A DNA stretch of 64,000 nt from Pseudobdellovibrionaceae bacterium. Lineage in GTDB: Bacteria; Bdellovibrionota; Bdellovibrionia; Bdellovibrionales; UBA1609. Below are positions 32,560-41,710 of the stretch, in pieces. The notes under the pieces were generated by a model. That model made no database searches, was not told the DNA's origin, and saw only the letters and a list, made by a program, of their open reading frames with translations. Every line of letters starts with the position of its first letter. The first letter of the stretch is position 1. Location of the stretch: the NCBI GenBank assembly GCA_947444305.1, contig CANEZP010000002.1, forward strand, positions 186,001-250,000, read 5' to 3'. The position numbers and the translations under genes are program-made.

Positions 32560-34646
32560 TTTTACGCGTTTGCGTGGTCGTGCCGACCTTCGACAATCCC
32601 CGTACGATTTCGAGCGTGGTTAAAGACATAGTCATCAAAACGCAATTCCCCGTATTGATCGTCGACGACGGATCCGAAACCGCGGTGACCAACGTTTTGT
32701 ATTCGTACGAAGTACGCGAGGCACTCGAAGAAGGCCGGGTGCGTGTTGTACGCTTCGAAAAAAATCGCGGCAAGGGCGCGGCTTTGCAGTACGCGATCGA
32801 CGATCTGGTTAGCCGTGGATTTACGCATATGTTCTCGGTCGACGGCGACGGGCAACACCTCGCACGCGAAATCCCGAAATTAGTAGAGATCGCCAAGCAA
32901 AATCCCTGGGCCCTGGTTATCGGCAACCGCCGGTTAAAAAGCAAAACGGTTCCTAAAATTTCGAAGTTCGGCCGCAAGTTTTCGAACTTCTGGGTGGCTT
33001 ACCAAACCGGTTTGCAAATCCACGATTCGCAAAGCGGCTTTCGTTTGTACCCGCTATTTCCGCTGCAGACGATGAAGTTCGCAACCGTAAAGTATGATTT
33101 TGAAATCGAAGTACTCATCCGCCTGATGTGGCGGGGCGTGCAGGTCTTCGAAACCGATATCGACGTGCTATACCCGGAAGGTAAAGAGCGGGTTAGCCAC
33201 TTTCACAAATTTTGGGATAACGCGCGGATCTCGGCACTGAACACGGTGTTGGTCGTGATCTCAATGATGCGGAGTAATCGCGATCCCGCTAAACTTTCGC
33301 TGGCGATCGGCATCGGGGTCTTCGTCGGTTGCACGCCCGTTTACGGTTTCCATACCCTAATCGTCGCGGCCATCGCGTTGTCGATGCGTCTGAACGTGGT
33401 CGCCGCCTTCATCGGCAGTCAAGTTTCGTTGCCGCCGCTGGTTCCGTTTTTGGTTTTAGCTTCGATCTACATCGGTAAGAACTGGCTCGGCATCGCGGAG
33501 AGCGAGGGCATAATCGGGCGCTTCAACCAGTGGATCGCGGGCTCCCTCGTTTTAGGTTTAGGCTTAGGCCTGCTGACCGGCCTCGCGGTGTACGGCGGCT
33601 TAGTGTTGTCCCGGAAACAGGGCAAGAAGTCGAACTGGAGCGGGAAGTCGCGCGGCGGGGCGCTCGGCAACGGCTTCCTAAAATTTGTGATAAATAGAAT
33701 GGGTTTGCAGTCCGGATATTTTTGCCTCAACTTTATCATCCCGTACTTCTGGCTTTTTGCGCCGAACGCCCGGCGCGGCATCGACGAATTTTATTCGTTG
33801 TTGCAACCGCAGTGGACTTGGTGGTCGCGTCAGAAAGCCGTGATGAAGCATTTCTTTAAGTTCGGCAAAATTTTAATGGATCGCGTTTTTCAGGGCTACC
33901 GCGGTGGCCAGCAGTTCGATACGCGACCCGACGGCATGCACCACATCCTTGAAGCCAGCCGTTCGGGTCACGGCCTCATTATGCTCGGCGCGCACATGGG
34001 CGGCTGGGATTTGTCGGCGGCGCTGCTCGGTACGCATGGCTTTGACGATCACATGAACGTGGTCGAATACCAGCCCGCCGGTCTTAACTTCAAAAAAGTA
34101 AAAGATAAGATGGACCCGCGGTATTTAAAAACGGTCAACAGCCGGATGGGCGAAGACGCGACCTTCGAAATCCACCAAGCTTTGAAGCGCGGCGAATGCA
34201 TTGGTTTAATGGGGGATCGTCCCATTGGGGACCGCTTCGAATTGATTCCGTTTCTAGGAAAGCTCGCGCCCTTCGACGTGACCGCTTACCGGCTCGCGGC
34301 GGCGTTGCGCGTGCCGCTGTTGCTCACTTTCGGGTTCAAGAGCGAGGCGGGTGGTTACGATTTCTTCGCTCGGCCACCGCGGCATTACGCTTTCGCGCCG
34401 GGCCGTTCGCGTGAAGAGCAGCTTTACAAATGGGCGCTGGATTACGTACGCGAGGTTGAAACGTTCGTTAAAAAATACCCTGACCAGTGGTTTAACTTTT
34501 ATCCGTTTTGGTCGGCGCTACCGGCCGCGCCCAACGGCCAACTTGCAGCGCAAGCCAACAACAAGCTATTGCAAGAGTTAAGTGCACGACCGGAGCGGGA
34601 ACTTGGGACGGCAGCTGCCCCCACGCCCAGCGGCGTACCGCGATAA
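32556..34646 (+). CDS. Three-domain fusion: GT2 glycosyltransferase - DUF2062 - LpxL-like acyltransferase
   Basis: The 696-residue protein has a family 2 glycosyltransferase (VCVVVPTFDNPRTISSVV; MFSVDGDGQH as the DxD region), to about residue 235. A DUF2062 membrane region follows (SLAIGIGVFVGCTPVYGFHT, about 250-365), then an LpxL/HtrB acyltransferase (LIMLGAHMGGWDLSAAL with HxxxxD, and DQWFNFYPFW near the end). Similar fusions are part of aryl polyene clusters and are thought to glycosylate and acylate the pigment's lipid anchor at the inner membrane. The last 40 residues (Ala/Pro-rich) look unstructured. Confidence 0.87.
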   Translation: MILRVCVVVPTFDNPRTISSVVKDIVIKTQFPVLIVDDGSETAVTNVLYSYEVREALEEGRVRVVRFEKNRGKGAALQYAIDDLVSRGFTHMFSVDGDGQHLAREIPKLVEIAKQNPWALVIGNRRLKSKTVPKISKFGRKFSNFWVAYQTGLQIHDSQSGFRLYPLFPLQTMKFATVKYDFEIEVLIRLMWRGVQVFETDIDVLYPEGKERVSHFHKFWDNARISALNTVLVVISMMRSNRDPAKLSLAIGIGVFVGCTPVYGFHTLIVAAIALSMRLNVVAAFIGSQVSLPPLVPFLVLASIYIGKNWLGIAESEGIIGRFNQWIAGSLVLGLGLGLLTGLAVYGGLVLSRKQGKKSNWSGKSRGGALGNGFLKFVINRMGLQSGYFCLNFIIPYFWLFAPNARRGIDEFYSLLQPQWTWWSRQKAVMKHFFKFGKILMDRVFQGYRGGQQFDTRPDGMHHILEASRSGHGLIMLGAHMGGWDLSAALLGTHGFDDHMNVVEYQPAGLNFKKVKDKMDPRYLKTVNSRMGEDATFEIHQALKRGECIGLMGDRPIGDRFELIPFLGKLAPFDVTAYRLAAALRVPLLLTFGFKSEAGGYDFFARPPRHYAFAPGRSREEQLYKWALDYVREVETFVKKYPDQWFNFYPFWSALPAAPNGQLAAQANNKLLQELSARPERELGTAAAPTPSGVPR

Positions 34647-34696
34647 TTGCCGTTAACGTGAACAACAACGCGAAGTAAACCGCGCGGCGGACTCCG

Positions 34697-35200
34697 CTAA
34701 AATTCATAGCTCGTCACTTCGATCGTCAGGTTCACCTGCGGATGCGTAATTTCAATCGTGCGGTAGATGTTGTTTTCATCGGGTTTACTGATTTTGAAGT
34801 GCGCACCCTGACGATCAAACTCCGTCTGGCCTTTGGGCGCGAGCAATAATTCTTTAAGTAAGGCATAGAAGAACATAAATTTCTCTTCGTTGCGGCGAAT
34901 GGCGTCGACGTAAAATTCTTTTTCGACCACGCCGGTTTTCAGGTTTTCGTCGATTCTAAAAACCGTTGTGTTGAAGCTTGAAAGTCCCACGACTTTTAGC
35001 GACTCGGGCGCCGACTTGATCACACCGCGCAGATCGACCGAGCGCGCGGGCTCCTGAATTTTTACGTTCACCTTATGCTGGTAAGTGCCGTGGGGATAAA
35101 GCATCTCGCTCGGTCCGGGTGCCTTCGACGGTCTCGAAGCGCACGCGACGGTGAGTACAAGGGGTAGGGCAAGGATCGTATTTATAATAAGGTTTTTCAC
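34697..35200 (-). CDS. Lipoprotein, DUF3261/LolB-like (pigment cluster)
   Basis: The 167-residue product has a lipoprotein signal (LPLVLTVACASRP). Strands follow in the manner of DUF3261/LolB-like proteins (VDLRGVI, then ESLKVVGLSSFNTTVFRID). Aryl polyene clusters carry such a lipoprotein beside LolA and MMPL genes, suggesting a receptor at the outer membrane. GTG 35200 is chosen because it gives the 4-nt overlap with the upstream C45 gene; an in-frame upstream extension would bury the signal. Confidence 0.72.
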   Translation of the reverse strand: MKNLIINTILALPLVLTVACASRPSKAPGPSEMLYPHGTYQHKVNVKIQEPARSVDLRGVIKSAPESLKVVGLSSFNTTVFRIDENLKTGVVEKEFYVDAIRRNEEKFMFFYALLKELLLAPKGQTEFDRQGAHFKISKPDENNIYRTIEITHPQVNLTIEVTSYEF

Positions 35201-36792
35201 TGCGCTAATCTCCCGCGAATGGCGTTTTCTTCCTTGGCGTAGGCCGGCGTCAATTGTAAAGCCTTCGTCCAATCGGCGCGAGCCTCAATCTTCAAATCTA
35301 GACATTCGTGCGCGTCACCGCGCGCGTGATAGTACGAGCTTTGTTCACGGCCAACGCCTTGAACCTTCTCGAGGGTGCTGAGCGCGCCGACGCAGCTTTT
35401 CGCTTTAACCATTTTGTGCGCGTGCGCGATGGCGAGGGTATTTTCCTTAAATACTTTGAAATCTTCGTCGCTGATTAAAGGATCACGCGGTAACTCGCCG
35501 GCCGGGACCGGTTTGCGCTCGGCGAACGATCTTTTCATGTCGAAGCCCAGGAACTTTCCGACGAGGGCCGGGCCTTGGCTTACGTAAATGAATTCACGTA
35601 CGCCGTCGTAGATCACCGCGTGGGTCGCGATTAAGGCGTCGATGGCGCGGCGGTTGCCGGGCGTTAAGGCTTCGCCTTTTTCGTTCACGCCCTTATCGCG
35701 CAAGATATCCAGCACCGCGAGCACCGTGCCGTCGAAATCAAGCCCGGGCGGAACGGCCTCGACCAGTTTTTGGCCACGCTCAAAACGCGCGATCGTGGTG
35801 AGCTCACTTATGCGTTTCTGATTCGTGCGATCACCGGCGAAAGTTTCGTCCAAGAGGTGGTTGGTCACGACCGCATTTTTCTTTAGAGGATAATGCGCAA
35901 AGCGCTTCGGAGTTTTTTCGATCACCCGCAAATCGCCCGCGCGGTCGTTCACGACGAAGATATCGGAAATAAAGACCGGCGCTTCCGCCAAAATCTTTAC
36001 CGCGTCGGCCGTGCTCGCGGCCTCTTCGAGCACCTGCAGAATCACTAAGGTGGAAGGATTACCGACCCGCGCGTAATCATCGCTGCCGGCGGCGTTAATC
36101 GAAATATAAACGCCCTGGTCGTTCACGCCGGTAACCGCCCCGACCATCCCGGCCCAAATCACGGAGAGATAAGCGTGCCCACGCTCGGGGAAAACCCACT
36201 TCAAAATCTTTTCTTTGTCGAAGATTCGCCCGCCTTCGAAATCGAAGTTGCGCCCCAAGATCCAATTCTTACCGCGTTTCACCGCCGCGACCGTGCAGCC
36301 CATGCCCTCGAAACCTTGGTCGACCATCATCTGCCCGACCTCGTGCAAACCGTGGTAGGCGATTTGCCGCGTAAACGGATCGGCGAGATAATTGTATTTC
36401 TCGGGCGCAGATTGCGAGACGCCGTACATCTCTTGCACGTATTCGGCTTTTAGATATTTATCGATGCCCTGAAACCACGCGATTAGGGTAAGCACGCCCA
36501 CCTGGCGCATCCACCGCTTAGGTAACCAGGGGTCAAGTTGATCATTGAGCGCGTCTTCTTGTTTTAGCAAAAGCGGTTTAGTTAAGCGGCCCGCGTGCAA
36601 ACCGCGTTCGAAAGGCGGGCCCGTCAAGATGAGATGGTGGAGCCCCGCTTGCGATTGATCGATCCATTCGGCGGTGGCCGTGCCGGTGTCTTGAACGGTA
36701 GGTATCGGCATCGTCCCGAAGTGAAAAAGCGCGAGCACCGTCATCCACGTCAGAAGCAGTGAGAGAAGTATGAAACGAAGAGCCGCCATCAT
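35197..36792 (-). CDS. C45-family Ntn hydrolase/acyltransferase
   Basis: The 531-residue protein has an N-terminal membrane anchor (LRFILLSLLLTWMTVLALF). It has a C45 (acyl-CoA:6-APA acyltransferase-like) domain with the nucleophile in EGMGCTVAAVKRG (Cys166) and the family blocks WILGRNFDFEGG and AVTGVNDQGVYIS. Such enzymes cut themselves to expose Cys and then act on amides or move acyl groups. In flexirubin-type clusters a C45 protein is a regular but unassigned member; making or trimming the pigment ester or amide is a guess. ATG 36792 forms ATGA with the MMPL stop. Confidence 0.8.
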   Translation of the reverse strand: MMAALRFILLSLLLTWMTVLALFHFGTMPIPTVQDTGTATAEWIDQSQAGLHHLILTGPPFERGLHAGRLTKPLLLKQEDALNDQLDPWLPKRWMRQVGVLTLIAWFQGIDKYLKAEYVQEMYGVSQSAPEKYNYLADPFTRQIAYHGLHEVGQMMVDQGFEGMGCTVAAVKRGKNWILGRNFDFEGGRIFDKEKILKWVFPERGHAYLSVIWAGMVGAVTGVNDQGVYISINAAGSDDYARVGNPSTLVILQVLEEAASTADAVKILAEAPVFISDIFVVNDRAGDLRVIEKTPKRFAHYPLKKNAVVTNHLLDETFAGDRTNQKRISELTTIARFERGQKLVEAVPPGLDFDGTVLAVLDILRDKGVNEKGEALTPGNRRAIDALIATHAVIYDGVREFIYVSQGPALVGKFLGFDMKRSFAERKPVPAGELPRDPLISDEDFKVFKENTLAIAHAHKMVKAKSCVGALSTLEKVQGVGREQSSYYHARGDAHECLDLKIEARADWTKALQLTPAYAKEENAIRGRLAQ

Positions 36793-38954
36793 GCGAAAAG
36801 CCGCCTGTACAAACCAGGAATGCCCCAGAACGTCCCGATGAAAGTACCTAACGAACCCCACAACAAAGTTTGACCAAGATCATTCAACACCGGGTGCCCC
36901 GCGAAGATCAGCGGCGCGAAACCCGCAACCGCCGAAAAAGAACAAATGCTGAGCGCGCTCCATACGCCGTACTTGTTTTCATTATGTTCGCGCAAAAGAT
37001 CCACCACGAAAATACCGTAATCCAAGCTAAAGCCGAAAACCATGAGCAAACCGATCAGGGATATAAAACTGAGCGGCAGGCTGAAAGACACGGCGACGAG
37101 GGCGTAACAACCCACGCCCGTCAGAAACGGTACGACCGACAGAAGCGTGAAGCGCAATCTGCGGAAATGAAAGTAGAGAAAAGCGAGCGCGAGAATAAAG
37201 GCGGCGGGCACCATCCAGGTGAGCTCGCGCATGAAGATCTTCGGGAACGCGCCGAAAATTTCCCGCGGCGTAGTTGCTTCCGGAAACTTTTGTTTCACGG
37301 CCTCGGCCTGTTCCGTTCCGGTGGGGAAGAGCAAACTCGCCCAACGGCCCTGCGCGGTGAAATCTTTTAAATAGTCCGGATAATCGCCGGCAAGGTCGTA
37401 GCGATGAACGGTTTGCGCGCAGCCGACTTGTTCGAAGAAGGGAGCGAAGAACTTTTCCTGCACGGGTAAAAATTTAAGCGGCGAGCCCGGCTTGCAGAGT
37501 TCGCTCCAGGTCGCGCGGTTGACCGCATCGTTCTCGGACAAAAAATTTGCGGCGCCTTCGTAAGCGATGCCGGTGGCCGCGGCCCAGGCGCGGGTGGCGT
37601 GGCTAGACGCGAGGGGGTTCTCCGCATTCTCCTCGAGCCAGTAGGGCTGGAGAGATGTCGAATGCCGGGTGAACCATTCCCTGAGTCCGACGGTGCTTTT
37701 ACTTTCGTAATTCAGGTGCTGGATGCTTAAGTCCAACGGCCGCGAAAAAATAAGAAGGCAACAAGCGAGCATCCCGATCGCGAAGTACTCGCCGGCGATC
37801 CAAGTCTTCGGCGTAAAGTCGTAAGGCTTCGTCATGAAAGCGCGCGGCCAACGGTGCAAGAAGGCGTAAAATAAAACGAAGCTAACGATCAAGCCCACGG
37901 CCGAGAAAAACATCAACTGGCGCAGTAAAGGAATCTGACTAAAGATAAGGATGAGCAGAATAACCAACGTGGTGAGCAGGCCGGCCAAATTAGACTTCCA
38001 AGTCGCCTTGGAGCGTGGATCCATGAACACGGCGTGCACCCCGTAATCCATCGCCAAGCCGACGATGCCGGGACCGAACGCCAGCGTGATGCCGTGAATC
38101 TTTCCGAAAACGGCGACGGTGATCACGGCGGCGAGCGCGAGTCCCGCGCCTAGAATCGGCATCAGCAATACGATCCTTTGCCGGCGGGTGTACATGACGA
38201 ACAGCGCGACCAACAAAAGTGAGACCGTGCCCGCGACCGATACGACATTGATGTCCTCGCGGATTCGAGTTTCATTTTCAAGATTTGAGAAATGTGGGCC
38301 GAACATCGTTACGGCTTTGCAACCTTCGATATTCTTACAAGCGTCTTTAAGCGAAACATTGAGCGCGGCGGTTTTCTCGGAATCGGCCGGCGAGTAGTTG
38401 AGTTGCACCGGCATCCAAGTTTGGCGGCCCGAAGAATCGACGATCATGCCGCCGGTCATCGGCAGATCAAAAGGCCGGCGTTGATCTAAACGTGATTTTA
38501 ATTCGGCGAGCGTATCGAACGGATCTTTGCGTAAGAGCTCGAGCATCTCGCGCGGCAGCGGCATCGAGGCTTTGGACAGCACCAAGCCCATCGACTTCTG
38601 CCATTCGCTCTGCGCAGGTAACGTGCGGCGTCCCGGTAGGTCGGCGAGCCAGTCGTGCGTCAGCGAGGCCAGCTGCCGAGGCGAGAAATTGCAAGGCATC
38701 TTGGCCGCGGCCGTACCCCATTTGGCTTGAACTTCGCCGCAAAATTTTTCGCCCTCGTCGCGGGTGAGTTGACCGTCGACGACGATAAAATTCCACCAGA
38801 AGACGGGGAATTCACGGTAGCGCGAAGTTACGGCATTCAGTTTGCGGGTAAGGAAAACTTCGGGTGAACGGTCGAGCCATTCGGCGGCTCCGCAAACCGC
38901 TCCGGTAAAGAGGATCAGGACACTAATAAAAACCGCGAAGGCGTTTCGCTTCAT
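36789..38954 (-). CDS. MMPL/RND-family exporter (pigment cluster)
   Basis: The 721-residue membrane protein has the RND half-repeat layout: one N-terminal segment, a large periplasmic domain (about 24-235) and five segments with FGPGIVGLAMDYGVHAVF. A second large domain follows, then five segments with LMVFGFSLDYGIFVVDLL. The two GxxxDYG motifs are typical of MMPL transporters. With LolA and the lipoprotein it should move the lipid-linked pigment from the inner to the outer membrane, like ApeM. It overlaps both neighbours by 4 nt. Confidence 0.87.
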   Translation of the reverse strand: MKRNAFAVFISVLILFTGAVCGAAEWLDRSPEVFLTRKLNAVTSRYREFPVFWWNFIVVDGQLTRDEGEKFCGEVQAKWGTAAAKMPCNFSPRQLASLTHDWLADLPGRRTLPAQSEWQKSMGLVLSKASMPLPREMLELLRKDPFDTLAELKSRLDQRRPFDLPMTGGMIVDSSGRQTWMPVQLNYSPADSEKTAALNVSLKDACKNIEGCKAVTMFGPHFSNLENETRIREDINVVSVAGTVSLLLVALFVMYTRRQRIVLLMPILGAGLALAAVITVAVFGKIHGITLAFGPGIVGLAMDYGVHAVFMDPRSKATWKSNLAGLLTTLVILLILIFSQIPLLRQLMFFSAVGLIVSFVLFYAFLHRWPRAFMTKPYDFTPKTWIAGEYFAIGMLACCLLIFSRPLDLSIQHLNYESKSTVGLREWFTRHSTSLQPYWLEENAENPLASSHATRAWAAATGIAYEGAANFLSENDAVNRATWSELCKPGSPLKFLPVQEKFFAPFFEQVGCAQTVHRYDLAGDYPDYLKDFTAQGRWASLLFPTGTEQAEAVKQKFPEATTPREIFGAFPKIFMRELTWMVPAAFILALAFLYFHFRRLRFTLLSVVPFLTGVGCYALVAVSFSLPLSFISLIGLLMVFGFSLDYGIFVVDLLREHNENKYGVWSALSICSFSAVAGFAPLIFAGHPVLNDLGQTLLWGSLGTFIGTFWGIPGLYRRLFA

Positions 38955-39541
38955 GGAACCGTATATTTGACGGCCGGCGTGCCGAAGCGGATTGCGATCT
39001 CGTCGCCGGCAAGTTCTTCGAACGACAAAGTTTCGACGTGCCCGATCCTATTAAGATTCATGACCAAGCTTTTCATCCCGCTCGCAGAGTTTTTGGCGTG
39101 GAAGCGGTAGCGGTTCTTGCCCTCTTGTACGACGTTGTAGTTTTCGAGAATCGCGGATGCGTCTAATCGCAACCAATTTAGTAGATCGTGAAAGGCGCGC
39201 TGATCTTTGGCGCTGCCCTCGGAGGCATGGAAGATAGATTCTTTGCCGTCGCTCTTCAACTTGATCACGTCTTTATCGAGCAACATCTCTAGCGGTTGGG
39301 GTTTTTGGATTTTCCATTCGACCGTGTTCGGGAGTTGCACTTTCAATACGCCTTCGGACTCAAGCTTGAGTTGAATGTCTTTAAGCGTTTTCGTTTGTTT
39401 AAAACTGACTTCGAGAGACGACATCGCCTGGTATTTGCCGAGCACGCGCTGAAGCTCGGCCTTGCCCACGGGCGTGAGGATCGACGTTGCCGAGGTCGTT
39501 GACGGCATGCATTGCATAGCGAGAATAAAAATGAGGTACAC
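38951..39541 (-). CDS. LolA-like outer-membrane carrier (pigment cluster)
   Basis: The 196-residue protein has a short signal (YLIFILAMQCMPSTTSA, GTG start at 39541) and a LolA-type half-barrel (VSFKQTKTLKDIQLKLESEG; VEWKIQKPQPLEML). Dedicated LolA paralogues are standard in aryl polyene clusters and probably shuttle the lipidic pigment across the periplasm. It leads the minus-strand export operon and starts 68 nt from the divergent ACP gene. Confidence 0.8.
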   Translation of the reverse strand: MYLIFILAMQCMPSTTSATSILTPVGKAELQRVLGKYQAMSSLEVSFKQTKTLKDIQLKLESEGVLKVQLPNTVEWKIQKPQPLEMLLDKDVIKLKSDGKESIFHASEGSAKDQRAFHDLLNWLRLDASAILENYNVVQEGKNRYRFHAKNSASGMKSLVMNLNRIGHVETLSFEELAGDEIAIRFGTPAVKYTVP

Positions 39542-39609
39542 GGCTTGCTCCGAATGACTAACAGGTTGCCCTTGCTCCGCCCCGGCATTTTGACTAGATT
39601 AACGAGTCT

Positions 39610-39912
39610 ATGTCAACACAGCCGACCTCCATCGCACCCGCCGCGCATTCACCGAATGTAAATTCATTGAACGACGTGATTAACGTCATTCGCAATTCGG
39701 TTAATCTGCATCACCTCGACGCTTCACGCTTTACGCCCGAGACTTCGCTTCGCGAGGGTGGGCTCGAGTTAGACTCGGTCGATATTTTAGAAATCATCGT
39801 CGCGATTGAACATCACTTCGGAGTAAAAGTTGACGACGCCGAGATGGGGAAAAAATATTTTCGCACCATCGGCTCGATTGCCGAACTCGTGGCGACTCAC
39901 CGCAAATCATGA
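39610..39912 (+). CDS. Second acyl carrier protein (pigment cluster)
   Basis: The 100-residue ACP has GGLELDSVDILEIIVAIE with the phosphopantetheine serine in DSV. About 35 N-terminal residues before the helix bundle are Ser/Pro/Asn-rich and probably disordered. It starts the third transcription unit of the cluster, divergent from lolA, and overlaps the next ketosynthase by 4 nt. Two ACPs per cluster also occur in the E. coli APE system (ApeE, ApeF). Confidence 0.9.
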   Translation: MSTQPTSIAPAAHSPNVNSLNDVINVIRNSVNLHHLDASRFTPETSLREGGLELDSVDILEIIVAIEHHFGVKVDDAEMGKKYFRTIGSIAELVATHRKS

Positions 39913-41054
39913 CGGAGCGACCGCCCCAGATTTGGATCACCGGTCTCGGCGCGGTTAGTTGTCTCGGCAACTCGGTCGAAGATCTTTGGTCCGCGGCGGC
40001 CGATGAACGCACCGGTGTAACCGACGGCCTTGGCCGTGTACCCGACGATATATTTATGGAAGCGCCGGCGAATCGCGCATTGGCTTTTGCCGTGCACGCG
40101 GCACGCGAAGCCATGCGCCACGCGGGCTGGAGCAGGCTTAACCCTGACGACGGCTTAATCGTCGCCACCACCACCGGATTTTTTCTGCAATGGGACCGCG
40201 CCTTTAGCGAATTCGTGAATGAGCGTTTGCCCATTGATGAGTTTCGCCGCGATTTTCTTAATCAACCTTTAATGCAGTTGAACGTTGCGCTCGGCAAAGC
40301 GCTGGACCACCGCGGGCCTTCGACCGTTTTAACTTCGGCGTGCAGCGCTTCGACGCAAGCCTTGGCGCTCGGGGCGATGTGGATCAAACAAAAACGGGTG
40401 AAGAGATGCTTGGTCGCCGGCGTCGAAGTGATTTGCGATTTGACCGCAGAAGGCTTTCGCTCGCTGCAGCTGCTTTCGCGTGAACCGGCAAAACCCTTTG
40501 ACGTCGCCCGGCGCGGGATCAATTTATCGGAAGGCGCGGCCTTCCTCTGTTTAGAAAGCGGCGACGGGGGGCTTGCCGCGGTAAGCGGTTACGGTTTCAG
40601 CACCGACGCTTTTCATATGACGGGGCCGCACCCGGAAGGTCACGGCAGCTACCGTGCGATGAACCAAGCGGTGCGCAGCGCGGGCTTGCGGCCCGAAGAC
40701 ATCGACTGGGTGCACGCACACGGCACGGGTTCGATTCAAAACGACATGAGCGAAGGCTTAGCGGTGAAAAGTTTGTGCGGCGAGCACCGGCCGTACGTGA
40801 GTTCAACGAAGTGGTTGCACGGTCATTCATTAGCGGCAAGCGGCGCGCTCGAAAGTGCGTTGGTGGTGCGCGCCATGCACGAAGGCTTTGTGCTGAAGAC
40901 CCGGGGCTTAACGAATCCGGATCCACAGATCCCGGTCCTGCACCCGAAATCTGATCTTAAGGTTTCGCCGGGACACGTTTTAAAAAATACTTTAGGTTTC
41001 GGCGGCGCGAACGCTTCGCTCGTGCTGAGTCATCCCCGGACGGTGCGCGCATGA
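39909..41054 (+). CDS. Beta-ketoacyl synthase (third full ketosynthase of the cluster)
   Basis: The 381-residue ketosynthase has Cys in LTSACSASTQA, His in VHAHGTGSIQNDMSE and His in KWLHGHSLAASGALE, so the triad is intact. KWLHGHSL matches the 26.5-kb ketosynthase (KWRIGHTL) more than the FabF-like one, pointing to two pairs. It overlaps both neighbours by 4 nt and is followed by a short ketosynthase-like protein, the same order as at 26-27.6 kb. Confidence 0.9.
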   Translation: MTERPPQIWITGLGAVSCLGNSVEDLWSAAADERTGVTDGLGRVPDDIFMEAPANRALAFAVHAAREAMRHAGWSRLNPDDGLIVATTTGFFLQWDRAFSEFVNERLPIDEFRRDFLNQPLMQLNVALGKALDHRGPSTVLTSACSASTQALALGAMWIKQKRVKRCLVAGVEVICDLTAEGFRSLQLLSREPAKPFDVARRGINLSEGAAFLCLESGDGGLAAVSGYGFSTDAFHMTGPHPEGHGSYRAMNQAVRSAGLRPEDIDWVHAHGTGSIQNDMSEGLAVKSLCGEHRPYVSSTKWLHGHSLAASGALESALVVRAMHEGFVLKTRGLTNPDPQIPVLHPKSDLKVSPGHVLKNTLGFGGANASLVLSHPRTVRA

Positions 41055-41710
41055 AGTTAGTGCTGTTGGGACACGGCCGTTTCACCTCGGCCGATCTTGA
41101 AGTTTACCAGACGCCGCCGCAGTGGCGCAAAGCGACCCGTAACATGATCATGGCGACGGCGAGCATAGAACGTGCGCTGGGCAAAGTGCCCGGGTTCATC
41201 GATCGCGCAAACGAAGACACCGGCTTGGTGCTCGGATCTAGCTCGGGTGAACTCGATACAAGCTCCGAATTTTTGATCACGCTGGACCGGATGAAAGTTG
41301 CGCGCCCGTTGCTGTTCCAAAATAGTTTACATAATGCGACCACGGGCTTTGCCTCTATACATTTTAGATTAACCGGGCCCACCTTTTCCATCAGCAGCGG
41401 ATTACAAATGCCGCGGGAAACTTTGCTGATGGCGCAGGCGCTGCTCGAAGACGGCGTGTGCCGAGCCTGCCTGGTCACGCTCGTCGAGGGACACCGGCTC
41501 CTTTCGGGCTTCATAAAGGAAAGTGTCGATGAAGGTGCCGCGACCGTTTTGCTCGCGGAAGCAGAATTCGCCGCGAGTCTCGGTTATGAAAGCACGCCGG
41601 AATTTATCATGGCTGATTGGATTGCCGACTATCCGGAAAACCCGGCGACCGCGCCGCTCGTTGCGATTTCGGGATCACAGTTCTACCGGCAAATCGTAGA
41701 GCGCGAATGA
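41051..41710 (+). CDS. Short ketosynthase-N-like protein (second chain-length-factor candidate)
   Basis: The 219-residue protein resembles the N-terminal half of a ketosynthase (GLVLGSSSGELDTSSEFL; LFQNSLHNATTGFASIHF) but has no cysteine at the elbow, where it reads FSISSGLQMPRE. The last histidines are also absent. The SLHNATTGF-like block is characteristic of ApeC-type proteins. Coupled by ATGA to the ketosynthase before it and the deacetylase after it, it is a good candidate for a non-catalytic partner that shapes chain length. Confidence 0.75.
   Translation: MKLVLLGHGRFTSADLEVYQTPPQWRKATRNMIMATASIERALGKVPGFIDRANEDTGLVLGSSSGELDTSSEFLITLDRMKVARPLLFQNSLHNATTGFASIHFRLTGPTFSISSGLQMPRETLLMAQALLEDGVCRACLVTLVEGHRLLSGFIKESVDEGAATVLLAEAEFAASLGYESTPEFIMADWIADYPENPATAPLVAISGSQFYRQIVERE

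Noticed and set aside
34492-34707. Minus-strand frame of 71 residues with two hydrophobic stretches, starting inside the DUF3261 gene end
   Set aside because: It overlaps the coding end of the GT2-DUF2062-acyltransferase gene by 155 nt, has no ribosome binding site and matches no family; probably a shadow, though its ATG position is suggestive.
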